A stretch of 64,000 nucleotides of DNA, from contig NZ_LT828648.1 of the NCBI RefSeq assembly GCF_900169565.1, positions 2,296,876 to 2,360,875 on the forward strand, given 5' to 3'. This stretch comes from Nitrospira japonica (GTDB taxonomy: Bacteria > Nitrospirota > Nitrospiria > Nitrospirales > Nitrospiraceae). Positions 54,063 through 63,824 of this stretch are shown here, piece by piece (position 1 is the first letter of the stretch; every line of letters starts with the position of its first letter). The position numbers and the translations under genes were made by a program. Below the pieces are notes generated by a model. The model was not told the origin of the DNA, did not search any database, and worked only from the letters and a program-made list of their open reading frames with translations.

Positions 54063-54899
54063 ATGGAAGTCCGTCTACAAAAACTCATCGCGGGAACCGG
54101 TCTCGCCTCCCGTAGGAAATCTGAGGCATTGATCTCGGCCGGCCGGGTGACCGTCAACGGCAAGGTCGTCACGGAACTCGGCACGAAAGTCGATCCCGGC
54201 CGCGACCACGTCAAGGTGGACGGCAAGCATCTCAGCGCGGCGCAACCGTTCGTCTATCTGCTGCTGCACAAACCCAAGAACGTCATGTCCACGCTGGACG
54301 ATCCGGGCGGCCGGACGACGGTGAAGGATTACCTGCACGGAGTCTCGGTGCGGGTGTTTCCGGTCGGACGTCTGGATTTCGACAGCGAAGGGTTGATGCT
54401 CCTGACCAACAACGGCGATCTGTCGCAGGCTTTACTGCACCCCCGGTATCACGTGCCGAAGACCTATCTCATCAAGATCAAAGGGGTGGCGACGGACGAC
54501 GAGATTGTCCAGTTGGAGCGCGGCGTGAAGCTCGAAGACGGCATGACCAGTCCGGCGATCGTCAAAAAAATCAAGAAAGCCGAACAGAACTCCTGGCTGG
54601 AGGTCACGATTCGAGAGGGGCGTAAACATCAAGTCAGGCGGATGCTGGAGACGGTCGGCCATCGGGTGATCAAACTCATGCGGGTGAAAATGGGGCCGCT
54701 CGCGCTGGGCGATCTCGCGCCGGGCGAATTCCGATTCCTCACCGACCGTGAAGCGAACGCGCTTCGCGAGTTGGTCGAGAGGCGGCTGACGTCGGATGAC
54801 GGGCAGGAATCTCCGACGCGTCCGCGCCAGAGACCGGCGAAACGTGAAGGCTGGGCGCGTTCGAGCAGAGGGAAGAAGAGTCGCGGCCGGGCGGCATGA
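54063..54899 (+). CDS. rluB: 23S rRNA pseudouridine synthase, RluB/RsuA family
   Basis: The enzyme isomerises a uridine in rRNA. An S4 RNA-binding domain (about 1-60, RLQKLIAGTGLASRRKSEALI in parts) is followed by the catalytic domain with the family motif VFPVGRLDFDSEGLMLLTN, whose Asp is the nucleophile, and the C-terminal EGRKHQVRRMLETVGH. This is a RluB-like arrangement; RsuA or RluE activity cannot be fully excluded. A basic C-terminal tail ends the protein. The ATG at 54063 has GAAGAAG upstream and begins right after the guaA hairpin. Confidence 0.88.
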   Translation: MEVRLQKLIAGTGLASRRKSEALISAGRVTVNGKVVTELGTKVDPGRDHVKVDGKHLSAAQPFVYLLLHKPKNVMSTLDDPGGRTTVKDYLHGVSVRVFPVGRLDFDSEGLMLLTNNGDLSQALLHPRYHVPKTYLIKIKGVATDDEIVQLERGVKLEDGMTSPAIVKKIKKAEQNSWLEVTIREGRKHQVRRMLETVGHRVIKLMRVKMGPLALGDLAPGEFRFLTDREANALRELVERRLTSDDGQESPTRPRQRPAKREGWARSSRGKKSRGRAA

Positions 54900-54977
54900 G
54901 CTTCGATGTCTTGAGGACGATCAAAGAGGTTCTCCTGTAGAGGCCTTTCATCGTCCGATGAGGAAGGTGAGCGTGAC

Positions 54978-56741
54978 ATGAAAATCCGGACGCATCGTTG
55001 CGGTGAACTGAACGGTTCCCACGTGGGGCAGTCGGTCGTCTTGAACGGCTGGGTCCAGCGGCGCCGGGATCATGGCACCGTCATGTTCATCGACTTGCGC
55101 GACCGCACCGGCATCACGCAGGTGGTGTTCAACGCCGAGCGCAACGAAGCGGTCCACAAATCCGCCCATACGCTACGCAGCGAATGCGTGGTTTCGGTGA
55201 CCGGCCAGGTGATGGCCAGACCGGCGGAATCAAAGAATCCCAACCTGCCGACCGGCGACGTGGAAGTCTTCGTCGACGCCGTCGAGATCCTGAACGAGGC
55301 GAAGACCCCGCCGTTCCTCATCGAAGACGATGCCGACGTCACGGAATCGATCCGGCTCAAGTACCGATACCTGGATTTGCGCCGGCCGAAAATGCAGCGG
55401 CTGTTGAGCCTCCGCCACGGTATCGCGCAGGCGGTGAGGGCATTCCTGAACGCCGAATCGTTCCTCGAAGTCGAGACGCCCATTCTCACCAAGAGTACGC
55501 CGGAAGGGGCTCGGGACTACCTGGTGCCCAGCCGGGTCAACGCGGGACAGTTCTTCGCCCTGCCGCAATCGCCGCAGCTGTTCAAGCAGGTATTGATGGC
55601 AAGCGGCGTGGACCGCTACTACCAGATTGCCCGATGTTTCCGGGACGAGGATCTCCGCAACGACCGCCAGCCGGAGTTCACGCAGATCGACGTGGAGATG
55701 TCATTTGTCGATCGCGAACAGGTCATGAGCCTGATGGAGCGCATGATCGTCTCGGTGTTCCAGGAGGCGGGCGGCGTGCGGCTCCCCGCGCCTTTCCCGC
55801 GCATGACCTATGCCGAGGCCGTGGGGCGGTACGGCTCCGACAAGCCCGATCTCCGGTTCGACATGCCGCTTCATGACGTGACGGCGTTCGGCGCGGCCAG
55901 CGAGTTCAAAGTGTTCAAAGAGGCGGCGACGAAGGGCGGGATCGTCAAGGCGCTGATCGTCGCGGGCGGCGCGACCATGCCCAGGAGCCGCATCGACGCG
56001 CTGGGTGAGATGGCCAAGAGCTTCGGCGCGAAGGGCCTGGCCTGGCTGAAGATCACCGCCGAAGGCCAGCTGGAATCCGTGATCGCCAAGTTTCTCGACG
56101 CCCGCGCGTTTGCAGCGGCGCTGCCTGAGGCCAAGCCGGGCGACCTGATCCTGTTCGGCGCCGACAAACCCGCGATCGTCCATGACGTCCTCGGGCGCAT
56201 CCGGCTCGTGTTGGGCGAAGAATTGGGATTGATCGACAAGGCCGCCTGGAAGCCGCTGTGGGTGACGGAATTCCCTCTGCTCGACTATTCGCCGGAAGAA
56301 AAACGGTACATCTTCATGCACAACCCGTTCGCCGCGCCGATGGACGAGGACGTGCCATTGTTGGATACCGAGCCGCTGAAAGTCCGGGCCAAGGCCTACG
56401 ACATGGTGCTCAACGGCAACGAGATCGGCGGCGGCAGCATCCGCAACCACCGCAGTGAAGTGCAGTTACGGATTCTGGATCTGCTGGGCATCGGCAAGGA
56501 ACAGGCTCAGGCGAAGTTCGGGTTTCTGCTCGAAGCGCTCGACTACGGCGCGCCGCCGCACGGCGGGATCGCCTTCGGTCTGGACCGGCTCATCATGCTG
56601 CTGGGCGCGGCCGAGTCGATCCGCGACGTCATCGCGTTTCCCAAAACGCAGCGCGCTCAGTGCCCGTTGACCGACGCGCCGTCGCCGGTCAGCGCCGAGC
56701 AGCTGAAAGAACTGCGGATCAAGCTTGATCTCGTGGAATAA
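54978..56741 (+). CDS. aspS: aspartyl-tRNA synthetase
   Basis: AspS charges tRNA-Asp (and in many bacteria tRNA-Asn). The 587-residue bacterial-type enzyme has an OB-fold anticodon-binding domain ([20 protein letters not shown]), class II motif 2 ([20 protein letters not shown]), a bacterial insertion domain (about 280-420), and motif 3 [13 protein letters not shown] near 540. AGGAAGGTGAG precedes the ATG. Discriminating versus non-discriminating type was not determined. Confidence 0.96.
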   Translation: MKIRTHRCGELNGSHVGQSVVLNGWVQRRRDHGTVMFIDLRDRTGITQVVFNAERNEAVHKSAHTLRSECVVSVTGQVMARPAESKNPNLPTGDVEVFVDAVEILNEAKTPPFLIEDDADVTESIRLKYRYLDLRRPKMQRLLSLRHGIAQAVRAFLNAESFLEVETPILTKSTPEGARDYLVPSRVNAGQFFALPQSPQLFKQVLMASGVDRYYQIARCFRDEDLRNDRQPEFTQIDVEMSFVDREQVMSLMERMIVSVFQEAGGVRLPAPFPRMTYAEAVGRYGSDKPDLRFDMPLHDVTAFGAASEFKVFKEAATKGGIVKALIVAGGATMPRSRIDALGEMAKSFGAKGLAWLKITAEGQLESVIAKFLDARAFAAALPEAKPGDLILFGADKPAIVHDVLGRIRLVLGEELGLIDKAAWKPLWVTEFPLLDYSPEEKRYIFMHNPFAAPMDEDVPLLDTEPLKVRAKAYDMVLNGNEIGGGSIRNHRSEVQLRILDLLGIGKEQAQAKFGFLLEALDYGAPPHGGIAFGLDRLIMLLGAAESIRDVIAFPKTQRAQCPLTDAPSPVSAEQLKELRIKLDLVE

Positions 56742-56774
56742 CTCCTCTCCTGTCAGCAAGGAGCGCCTCAACCG

Positions 56775-57938
56775 ATGGCCGCCAACACGTTCGGTCGTCT
56801 CTTTACCGTGACTTCGTTCGGCGAAAGCCACGGGCCTGCGATCGGCTGCGTCGTGGACGGGTGCCCCCCCGGGCTGGTGCTCACCACCGAAGACATTCAA
56901 AAGGATCTCGACCGGCGCAAACCCGGTACGTCCCGACACGTGACGCAACGGCAGGAGACCGATGCCGTCGAAATTCTCTCCGGCGTCTTCGAAGGAAAGA
57001 CGACCGGCACGCCGATCGCGTTGTTGATCCGAAACCAGGATGCCCGCAGCAGGGACTACGGCAACCTCATCGACACCTTCCGTCCCGGCCATGCCGACTA
57101 TACCTATTGGCAGAAGTACGGCATCCGCGATCATCGCGGCGGGGGACGCGCGTCGGCGAGGGAAACGGCGGTTCGTGTGGCCGCCGCCGCGATCGCGAGA
57201 AAATGGCTCAACGAAAAGTACGGTGTCGTCATCCGCGGATATCTGAGTCAGCTCGGGCCGCTCCCTATTCCGTTCAAGAATTGGGAGGAGGTGGGAGCCA
57301 ACGCATTCTTCGCGGCGGATCCCGGCATCGTGGACCAGCTCGAAGCCTTCATGGACGAGCTGCGCAAGTCCGGCGATTCCGTCGGCGCGCGAATCACCAC
57401 CGTGGCCGAACATGTCCCGGTCGGTTGGGGCGGGCCGGTCTATGCGAAATTGGACGCCGATCTCGCTGCGGCGATGATGAGCATCAACGCGGTCAAGGCC
57501 GTCGAGATCGGGGCAGGGTTCGCCTCGGTCGCCCAGCGTGGATCGGAGCACGGCGACGAGCTGACGCCCGAAGGCTTCGCCTCCAACCATGCCGGAGGAA
57601 TTCTGGGGGGCATTTCGACCGGCCAGGACATCGTGGTCAGCATCGGGATCAAGCCCACGTCGAGCATCAGACTGCCCCGCCGCTCCATCGACAAGCAGGG
57701 CAACGCGGTGACGGTCGAGACCAACGGGCGCCACGATCCCTGCGTCGGCCTCCGCGCGACGCCGGTCGCCGAAGCGATGCTCGCATTGGTCTTGATGGAT
57801 CATGCGTTGCTGCAGCGCGCGCAGAATGCCGACGTTCGCACCGCCACCCCGAAGATCGCGGGATCGATCGGCCGTTCCCGCCAGCCGGTCCGTCCGTCCT
57901 CAGCATCAAAAGTCGATCCGGAACCCCACGAGGCGTAG
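56775..57938 (+). CDS. aroC: chorismate synthase
   Basis: AroC makes chorismate, the last common step of aromatic amino acid synthesis, using reduced FMN. The 387-residue protein shows [33 protein letters not shown]-like [18 protein letters not shown] (in part), [12 protein letters not shown] near 130, and [11 protein letters not shown]-like [13 protein letters not shown] near 275. All three signature regions are intact. AAGGAGC lies before the ATG. The ABC ATPase gene starts 14 bp after its stop. Confidence 0.95.
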   Translation: MAANTFGRLFTVTSFGESHGPAIGCVVDGCPPGLVLTTEDIQKDLDRRKPGTSRHVTQRQETDAVEILSGVFEGKTTGTPIALLIRNQDARSRDYGNLIDTFRPGHADYTYWQKYGIRDHRGGGRASARETAVRVAAAAIARKWLNEKYGVVIRGYLSQLGPLPIPFKNWEEVGANAFFAADPGIVDQLEAFMDELRKSGDSVGARITTVAEHVPVGWGGPVYAKLDADLAAAMMSINAVKAVEIGAGFASVAQRGSEHGDELTPEGFASNHAGGILGGISTGQDIVVSIGIKPTSSIRLPRRSIDKQGNAVTVETNGRHDPCVGLRATPVAEAMLALVLMDHALLQRAQNADVRTATPKIAGSIGRSRQPVRPSSASKVDPEPHEA

Positions 57939-57952
57939 TTGGTACATTCCCG

Positions 57953-58753
57953 ATGTCTTTCGCCGACGACGGGATCATCCTCGACATCCGCAACGCGACC
58001 GTCTATCGCGGCGACACCTGCGTCTTCGACGATCTCTCCTTCTCGCTGGAGGAGGACCATCACACGGCCATCCTCGGGCCGAACGGCGCCGGCAAATCCA
58101 CCATCCTCAAGCTCCTGGCCGGCGAAGTACATCCGGTCGCGGACGACCGTATGTCGATCCGCGTATTCGGAGAAGCTCAATGGAGCGTATGGGACGTGCG
58201 CAAGCGGCTCGGCATGGTCTCGCACGATCTCCAACACCGGTACCTGGACGAGGTGACGGGCATGAAAGTCGTCCTATCCGGTTTTTATGCCAGCATCGGT
58301 ATTTATGAGCGGCAGGACTTCAACTACGGCCAGCTTGCGCGGGCCGACGAGATTCTCGCGGATCTGGGCGCGCAGGGACTCAGGGACAAGCCGTTCGGCC
58401 AGATGTCCACGGGAGAGCAGCGCCGCTGTCTACTCGGCCGGGCGCTGGTCCATGATCCGCCCGCGCTCGTACTGGACGAGCCAACCAGCGGCCTTGATTT
58501 GACGGCCACGTTTCACTATCTGGATCTCATCCGGCAGCACATGCAGCATGGCAAAACCGTGTTGCTCGTCACGCACCATATCCATGAAATCCCGCCGGAG
58601 ATCAAACGGGTCGTGCTGCTGAAGCGGGGCAAGATTCTTCAGGATGGAGAAAAGCGCGACGTGCTGACAAACGCGAATTTATCGGAACTCTTCGATTGTC
58701 CCGTGACACTCGCCCAGGCCAACGGCTGGTACCAGGCTTTCCCAGGACGCTGA
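57953..58753 (+). CDS. ABC transporter ATP-binding protein
   Basis: This 266-residue ATPase has Walker A LGPNGAGKSTILKLL near 45, the ABC signature MSTGEQRRCLLGRAL near 155, Walker B ALVLDEPTSGLDL near 175 and the switch His in LLVTHHIHE. It most resembles the ModF/iron-type single-domain ATPases that occur without a transporter partner nearby; no permease gene is adjacent. The C-terminal helix (LSELFDCPVTLAQANGWYQA) fits that group. Only 14 bp separate it from aroC, so it is in the same operon. Confidence 0.85.
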   Translation: MSFADDGIILDIRNATVYRGDTCVFDDLSFSLEEDHHTAILGPNGAGKSTILKLLAGEVHPVADDRMSIRVFGEAQWSVWDVRKRLGMVSHDLQHRYLDEVTGMKVVLSGFYASIGIYERQDFNYGQLARADEILADLGAQGLRDKPFGQMSTGEQRRCLLGRALVHDPPALVLDEPTSGLDLTATFHYLDLIRQHMQHGKTVLLVTHHIHEIPPEIKRVVLLKRGKILQDGEKRDVLTNANLSELFDCPVTLAQANGWYQAFPGR

Positions 58754-58830
58754 AACGACCTGTCAGCGTCGCTCTGTCGTTCAGCGGCTCAACGTAGGAT
58801 GTTCAGTACGATTCGCCCGCTTCTCTCGCT

Positions 58831-58852
58831 GCGGCCTTGCCGAGCAGGCCGC
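58831..58852. terminator. hairpin between convergent genes
   Basis: GCGGCCT-n8-AGGCCGC forms a perfect 7-bp stem midway between the ABC ATPase gene and the convergent protease gene, so it may end transcription from both sides. T-runs are weak. Confidence 0.4.
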
Positions 58853-58914
58853 TTGAACGTTCTGGCGAGAGCACATGGTCGCAGCCCTGAGGACGAGGTC
58901 GACTGTCCCCTTGT

Positions 58915-59925
58915 TTAGCCGCCGCCGAGTACGACGTGGAAGGTGAGGTCGGCATCGATGCGGCGGACTTTGACCGCCACACGCTGGCCCGGCGTCGTCC
59001 GCTCGATCAGATAATTCTTCAACTGGGCCGCGTCCAGAATGTCCGTGTCCTCGATCGCCAGCAGCAGATCATGTTTCTGAATGCCGGCGGATTTGGCCGG
59101 TTCGCCCACGTCCTTGACGGCGATTCGCCATTTGGTGCCGTCCTTCACGGTCGTCATGTGAATGCCGAGCTTCGAGAACGCCAGGGGTTTCCCGCTCAGC
59201 GCGGCGTTGACCATGCGTTCCGCCAGCGTCGTCGGAATGGCGAAGGCCAACCGGCTGCAATGCCCCTGAAGCTCGTCTTTCTCCGTCTGAATGATGGCAT
59301 GCATGACTCCCACGACTTCGCCCGCGCCGTTGAAGAGTGCGCCGCCGGAGTTGCCGCTGCAGACGGACAGGTCGGCTTGCAGGAGGCGGGTATCGACTGT
59401 CTGGAGGAACGTGTTGGCATTGCCGATCCGTCCGAACGCCATCGTCGGGCCCCAGCCCAGCGGATAGCCGATGGTAAATACCTCCGTGCCGGAACCGGCC
59501 TCACTCGCGGCGAAGGAAGCCGAGGTGGTCACTGTCGGCCGGTCCTTTTCGTTCAGTCGATAGACGACGACGTCCAGATAGGCGCTGTCGCCGACCAATT
59601 GGGCGACGAGTTCATGGAGGTCGCTCGTCAGCACATGAATGATCTTGGCGACGGTCGGCCCCGATGGACTGTTCTTCTCGACGGCATGACGGGCCGTGAC
59701 GATGTAGCCGTCGCGCAGATGGAAGCCGGTGCCACGGACGGAGATTCGACCGGGTTTCTCCGGGGTACGGGGATCCTGCGTATCTTCCAACACGCCGACG
59801 GTGGCTCGCTTGGCCTGTTCAAGGATCGCTGCCTGGTCCGATGAACCGGCCGATGATGGAGCAGGCAATAGGGTCATCCAGGCCAGCACGAGACAGACCG
59901 CTGCTTGCAGACGCCACAACCTCAC
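58915..59925 (-). CDS. exported trypsin-like serine protease with PDZ domain (S1C/Deg-like)
   Basis: A signal peptide (LQAAVCLVLAWMTLLPAPSSA) precedes a chymotrypsin-fold domain with the triad His in IVTARHAVEK, Asp in AYLDVVVYRL and Ser in VCSGNSGGALFN. A PDZ domain follows (about 245-330, KSAGIQKHDLLLAIEDTDI in part). This is the arrangement of periplasmic Deg/HtrA-type proteases, although the protein is short (336 residues) with only one PDZ domain. GGAGGGAG precedes the ATG. Confidence 0.88.
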   Translation of the reverse strand: MRLWRLQAAVCLVLAWMTLLPAPSSAGSSDQAAILEQAKRATVGVLEDTQDPRTPEKPGRISVRGTGFHLRDGYIVTARHAVEKNSPSGPTVAKIIHVLTSDLHELVAQLVGDSAYLDVVVYRLNEKDRPTVTTSASFAASEAGSGTEVFTIGYPLGWGPTMAFGRIGNANTFLQTVDTRLLQADLSVCSGNSGGALFNGAGEVVGVMHAIIQTEKDELQGHCSRLAFAIPTTLAERMVNAALSGKPLAFSKLGIHMTTVKDGTKWRIAVKDVGEPAKSAGIQKHDLLLAIEDTDILDAAQLKNYLIERTTPGQRVAVKVRRIDADLTFHVVLGGG

Positions 59926-59989
59926 GTGAATCTCCCTCCTTGAACCTATGCATTCGCGCGCGTGTCTGCGCGTGTGCCAGGTGACATCG

Positions 59990-60445
59990 CTATTTTTTCC
60001 GGAATCCGAAAAACACTCCGGCGGCGCCGGCGCCGGCAGACGGCAGATATCCGGACAGGGTTTGTCTCAATCCCTGCGCCCCTTGGTGGATGGACGCCGC
60101 GGCCTGACCGACCTGGGTTTCCACGGAACCCCAGTCCAAATCGATCCAGCCGGTGTTTTTCAAGAGAGTGACGGCGGCGAGGATGCCGCCGGCGACCAAT
60201 GCCGCGAACCTCAGGAATCGCCGGAACGCCCAGCCGATGAAATAGCCGCCGAGGTAGCTGCCTCCGAAGCGGGCGGCGTCAGGCGAGGAAAAGCTCGTGA
60301 CCCAGGCGACCAGTGCGGCGACGGTGGCGACGGACACCGCGACGAACGACTTGGCCGTCCACGGTCCATCCGCGACCAGCGTTTCGAAGAATCCCCGCGG
60401 CGCAGGCGAGGCTCCTTCCGCGTCGTCGTCCAGCGGTTCCTTCAC
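59990..60445 (-). CDS. FUN14-family membrane protein
   Basis: The 151-residue protein has three hydrophobic segments; the stretch GSYLGGYFIGWAFRRFLRF and LLKNTGWIDLDW matches the FUN14 domain known from mitochondrial and bacterial membrane proteins. Bacterial function is not established. The start overlaps the stop of the metalloprotease gene upstream (4 bp), so the two are co-translated. Gly/Ala-rich C-terminus. Confidence 0.75.
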   Translation of the reverse strand: MKEPLDDDAEGASPAPRGFFETLVADGPWTAKSFVAVSVATVAALVAWVTSFSSPDAARFGGSYLGGYFIGWAFRRFLRFAALVAGGILAAVTLLKNTGWIDLDWGSVETQVGQAAASIHQGAQGLRQTLSGYLPSAGAGAAGVFFGFRKK

Positions 60446-61311
60446 AGGTTCTTACCGGCAAACGTGTCGCACGCCCGTGGATCTCCCGATTCCAGCCCTC
60501 GCCGGAGCCAGGTCATCCGCTGTTCCGACGAGCCGTGGGTCCAGCTCTCCGGACGGACGTGGCCGTGGGACGTTCTCTGCAGTTGATCGTCTCCGATCGC
60601 CCCGGCGGCGCGCAGACCTTCTTCGAAGTCCCCAGGCTCGATGAGGTTGCGTTCCCTATTGGCGTGATGGCCCCAAACACCCGCAAAACAATCGGCCTGA
60701 AGCTCCATCCGCACGGACAGGGCATTGCCCTCGGTTTCCGAGGCCTGCCGCTGCAGCCTGGTGACCCGCTCGGCCGTGCCCAGGAGGTTTTGCACGTGAT
60801 GGCCGACTTCGTGGGCGATCACGTAAGCTTGGGCGAAATCCCCCGGCGCGCCGAGCCGCTGGGACAGTTCGTTGAAAAATGACAAGTCCAGATAGACCTT
60901 GCGATCGCCGGGACAGTAGAAGGGACCAACGGCGGACGAAGCGGTACCGCAGGCGGACTGCACGGCGCCGGTGAACAGCACCAGGCGCGGATCTTCATAA
61001 GAGCGTCCGAGCGCGGGCAACAGTTGCCCCCAGGTCCGTTCGGTGTCCGCCAGCACGACGGACGCGAATTTTCCCAGTTCGTCGGAGGGAGGTCCCGTCG
61101 GCCCTGTCTCCTGGGAGGATTCCGGCGACATGTTCTGAATCCCGCCGAGCATTTCCAAGAGGGCGAGGGGATTCGTGCCGGTAAAGTAACTGACCGCCAA
61201 TACGAGGACGATGCCGCCCAGTCCGAGACCACCGACGCCGCCGATACGCGCCGGTCCCATTCCGCGACGGTCTTCGACGTTCTGGCTATCCTGTTGCCCT
61301 TCCCAGCGCAT
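60442..61311 (-). CDS. neutral zinc metallopeptidase, YpfJ family
   Basis: The 289-residue protein has one N-terminal membrane anchor (GLGGIVLVLAVSYFTG) and the YpfJ-type domain with zinc motif YVIAHEVGHHVQNLLG near 160, FYCPGDRKVYLDLSFF and ELQADCFAGVWGHHA. These features mark the family (DUF2342-like neutral zinc metallopeptidase); substrates are unknown. It is the first gene of a pair with the FUN14 protein. Confidence 0.88.
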   Translation of the reverse strand: MRWEGQQDSQNVEDRRGMGPARIGGVGGLGLGGIVLVLAVSYFTGTNPLALLEMLGGIQNMSPESSQETGPTGPPSDELGKFASVVLADTERTWGQLLPALGRSYEDPRLVLFTGAVQSACGTASSAVGPFYCPGDRKVYLDLSFFNELSQRLGAPGDFAQAYVIAHEVGHHVQNLLGTAERVTRLQRQASETEGNALSVRMELQADCFAGVWGHHANRERNLIEPGDFEEGLRAAGAIGDDQLQRTSHGHVRPESWTHGSSEQRMTWLRRGLESGDPRACDTFAGKNL

Positions 61312-61396
61312 GGGCCTCCGACCGGGTTAGGCTGCCATGGAAGCACATCTGATGGGAAAGGATCAACACCCGGCCGGGCCGGCGCCGGCCCGTATA

Positions 61397-61425
61397 TTGT
61401 CAAGGTATGCCGCAGCGACTATACT
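61397..61425 (+). promoter_or_regulatory. promoter of the lipoprotein gene
   Basis: TTGTCA (61397-61402), 17-nt spacer, TATACT (61420-61425), with the ATG 50 nt downstream and AAGGAGGTG in between. This is one of the best promoter/ribosome-binding-site pairs in the window. Confidence 0.65.
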
Positions 61426-61474
61426 GCCCACGTTGCGAGTGAGATCTGAGATGGTTGTATCAAGGAGGTGGAAC

Positions 61475-61903
61475 ATGGCTGTGCGGAGAACGGAACTCTT
61501 GGGGATCGCCGTCGTCGCCTGCGGGCTCTTCGCCGGCGCTTGTACCGTGACCGAGTCGGTGAAGGGAACCTTGGACAATATCACCGACTTTACGTCCAGC
61601 ACCACGCCCGGTGCCTGGTCCCAAGATGGATTGCTGCGAGCCGAACATCGCCAGATCATTTTTGCCACCTACAACTATGAAAGCGTGAAACGGGATATCG
61701 CCAGAGGAGAGGGGGAGCATCTTGCGTCCCTCGCGACATTGCTGGGAGTGGCCGAGAACCGGAGTCAGGAATTCGGGCTTCTTGCGCAGGCTCGCTATAC
61801 GGAAGTCGAGTCACCCAAGACGTCGCCCGAAGAGATGCTGACCTCCATGCGGGCGATCGTGCGCGATCATCCGGAGTTGGTTCTAGTGGCCGACGCGAGG
61901 TAG
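61475..61903 (+). CDS. lipoprotein, DUF3015-like, 142 aa
   Basis: The N-terminus (LLGIAVVACGLFAGACTVTES) ends in a Cys suitable for lipid attachment. The body resembles DUF3015-type exported proteins: SSTTPGAWSQDGLLRAEHRQ, IIFATYNYESVKRDIARGEG and EHLASLATLLGVAENR. Function is unknown. The strong ribosome binding site AAGGAGGTG selects ATG 61475 over the longer open frame. It has its own promoter. Confidence 0.72.
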   Translation: MAVRRTELLGIAVVACGLFAGACTVTESVKGTLDNITDFTSSTTPGAWSQDGLLRAEHRQIIFATYNYESVKRDIARGEGEHLASLATLLGVAENRSQEFGLLAQARYTEVESPKTSPEEMLTSMRAIVRDHPELVLVADAR

Positions 61904-62010
61904 CGCGGTTCTCGTCGAGCCGCCGTCTCAGTCAGTCTGCCGAAAGATTCCGGTCCAACCGTACAAGGGCGGATCCGCTCTGTCCCGAATCGTCGTCCCG
62001 TCGTGCGCAC

Positions 62011-62622
62011 ATGCCTAAGCAACGTCTCCCGACCGGTAAGCTGCTCACGCTGGCGTTCCACAAGCCGTACGACGTGCTGCCCTGTTTCACCGATCCGGAA
62101 GGAAGACCCACGCTGGCGGATTTCATTCACGTTCCCGGAGTCTATGCCGCCGGTCGCCTGGACAAGGATAGTGAGGGGCTCATGCTCCTCACGGCCGACG
62201 GCGGACTCGCCCATCGCATTACCGATCCGACGGAGAAACTGCCGAAAGTGTATCTGGCCCAGGTCGAACGCATTCCAGACGAGGCGGCGTTGGAGTCGCT
62301 ACGGCGAGGGGTATGGCTCGGTGACAAGCGGACCAGGCCTGCCCAAGTTCGTCTCCTGCCGCAGGCGCCGTCGTTGCCGGAGCGGCCGGTGCCGATCCGC
62401 TACAGAAAGAACGTTCCGACCTCATGGTTGGAACTGACGCTTCGGGAAGGGATGAATCGGCAGGTCAGGCGCATGACCGCCGCCGCCGGCTATCCGACTT
62501 TGAGGCTGATACGGGTCGCGATCGGCCCGATTACGCTCGACGGCCTGCAGGCCGGGCAGTGGCGGATGCTGTCGCCGGAGGAAGTCGCGGCGATTCGACA
62601 ACCGGCGACGTCGCCGGCGTGA
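62011..62622 (+). CDS. rluE: 23S rRNA pseudouridine synthase, RluE-like
   Basis: A short member (203 residues) of the RsuA/RluB/RluE group without the S4 domain, as in RluE. It has LTLAFHKPYDVLPCFTDPEG, AGRLDKDSEGLMLLTADGG (catalytic Asp) and LREGMNRQVRRMTAAAGYPT. It probably modifies a 23S rRNA uridine. Weak ribosome binding site. It is convergent with the downstream hydrolase gene, 19 bp apart. Confidence 0.85.
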   Translation: MPKQRLPTGKLLTLAFHKPYDVLPCFTDPEGRPTLADFIHVPGVYAAGRLDKDSEGLMLLTADGGLAHRITDPTEKLPKVYLAQVERIPDEAALESLRRGVWLGDKRTRPAQVRLLPQAPSLPERPVPIRYRKNVPTSWLELTLREGMNRQVRRMTAAAGYPTLRLIRVAIGPITLDGLQAGQWRMLSPEEVAAIRQPATSPA

Positions 62623-62641
62623 CCGAAACCGGGACGATTCC

Positions 62642-63547
62642 CTATTTCAGGGATCGGAGAAAGTCGCCTAATACCGTCCGGAACCGTTCGGGGTCTTCAG
62701 CCATCATAAAATGTCCCGTCTGGAATTCCACCAGCTTCGATCCGGCGATCTGCGACTGAATCCCGCGGGCGATGGCCGGTGTCGCCACGTCGTCCTTCTC
62801 TCCGACGACGATGAGCGTCGGCGCCGAGATCGCATGCAACCGGCCGTGGACGTTGGCCTGCGCCATGCTGGTCAGCGCCTCTCGCAGTACGGTGCCGTTC
62901 CAGGTTGGAATGCGATCCAGCAACGGCTGATAAAGGGCCGGAGGAGTGCCGGGTGGAAAACTCTCTACGATTATGTTGTGCGAGACGTCCCGGTAGTCCC
63001 GCTGGCGTCCGATCGTCGGCAGGTCCTTGTCCAATACCATTGCGCCGTCGGTCGTGGAGACCAGCACGAGCGCTCCAACCCGTTCCGGATGGTCCAGCGC
63101 CAGTTGCTGGAGAATCATGCCGCCCATCGACACGCCAACCCAGACGGGCTTTTCGATCGACAGTTTATTGGCCAGAGCGATCAGGTCTTCGGAAAACTGT
63201 TTGATCGTAAAGCCGGTGGAGGGTTTCTCCGAATCGCCATATCCCCGGAGATCCACCGCGATCCCTCGATACGCGGGAGAATAGGCCTGCAGATACGTGG
63301 GGAAAATGTTGCTGGTCGTCACGACACCGTGGACGAAGATCACCGGCTTGCCGGTGCCTCCTTCGAGAATGCTCAGCGTGACTCCACCGGCAGGAACCGG
63401 GCGACGACGGACCTCTCCGGCCGTCTTCGCTGCGGTATGATCCGACGCGACAGCCAACTTTGCGGACCCACGATCCGATTGTCCTGTGGACTGACAGCCG
63501 ATCAGGAACAGTGGAAGGGCAAGCAGGAGAAGAGGACGCTGCGTCAT
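62642..63547 (-). CDS. alpha/beta hydrolase lipoprotein
   Basis: The signal peptide LLLLALPLFLIGC ends in a lipobox, so the protein is membrane-anchored outside the cytoplasm. The alpha/beta hydrolase core follows: oxyanion HGVVTTSN, DLRGYGDSEKP, nucleophile Ser in VGVSMGGMIL near 140, and catalytic His in FQTGHFMMAEDPE. Asp is probably in VVGEKDDVATP. Substrate unknown (esterase or haloalkane-type cannot be separated). AGGAGG precedes the ATG. Confidence 0.85.
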   Translation of the reverse strand: MTQRPLLLLALPLFLIGCQSTGQSDRGSAKLAVASDHTAAKTAGEVRRRPVPAGGVTLSILEGGTGKPVIFVHGVVTTSNIFPTYLQAYSPAYRGIAVDLRGYGDSEKPSTGFTIKQFSEDLIALANKLSIEKPVWVGVSMGGMILQQLALDHPERVGALVLVSTTDGAMVLDKDLPTIGRQRDYRDVSHNIIVESFPPGTPPALYQPLLDRIPTWNGTVLREALTSMAQANVHGRLHAISAPTLIVVGEKDDVATPAIARGIQSQIAGSKLVEFQTGHFMMAEDPERFRTVLGDFLRSLK

Positions 63548-63824
63548 GATGCCTCCTGAAGGGTGATGGAGTACGTCTATGCTTCAGTAGCAAACTTGCG
63601 GAGCCGGCGCAAGCCGAATATCTGCCGGTCGTGAATCAGTTTGGCAATCGGAGGTTGTCATTCCGGTAGAAGGAATCCAGTCAAGGCCTTGCCCTCGGCA
63701 TTGGCCGACTATCTATTGGCCCGACTGAGCTGGCATGGTTGCTCCGGCTCCGATACACTGCACCGACTTCAATCGGACGTCGGCATGATTCTGTTCAATT
63801 CGATTCCACCACGAAGGCCATCGC
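63548..63824. other. intergenic gap between divergent genes
   Basis: No gene is supported. A short imperfect hairpin (CTTGC...GCAAG near 63595-63613) and a TACACT hexamer (63754-63759) without a good -35 are all that I see. The gap should hold the promoters of the hydrolase gene and the partial gene at 63825. Confidence 0.3.

Noticed and set aside
56861-57952. N-terminal extension of the ABC ATPase frame through aroC
   Set aside because: This part lies in another frame of aroC and has no domain. The ATPase begins at ATG 57953.
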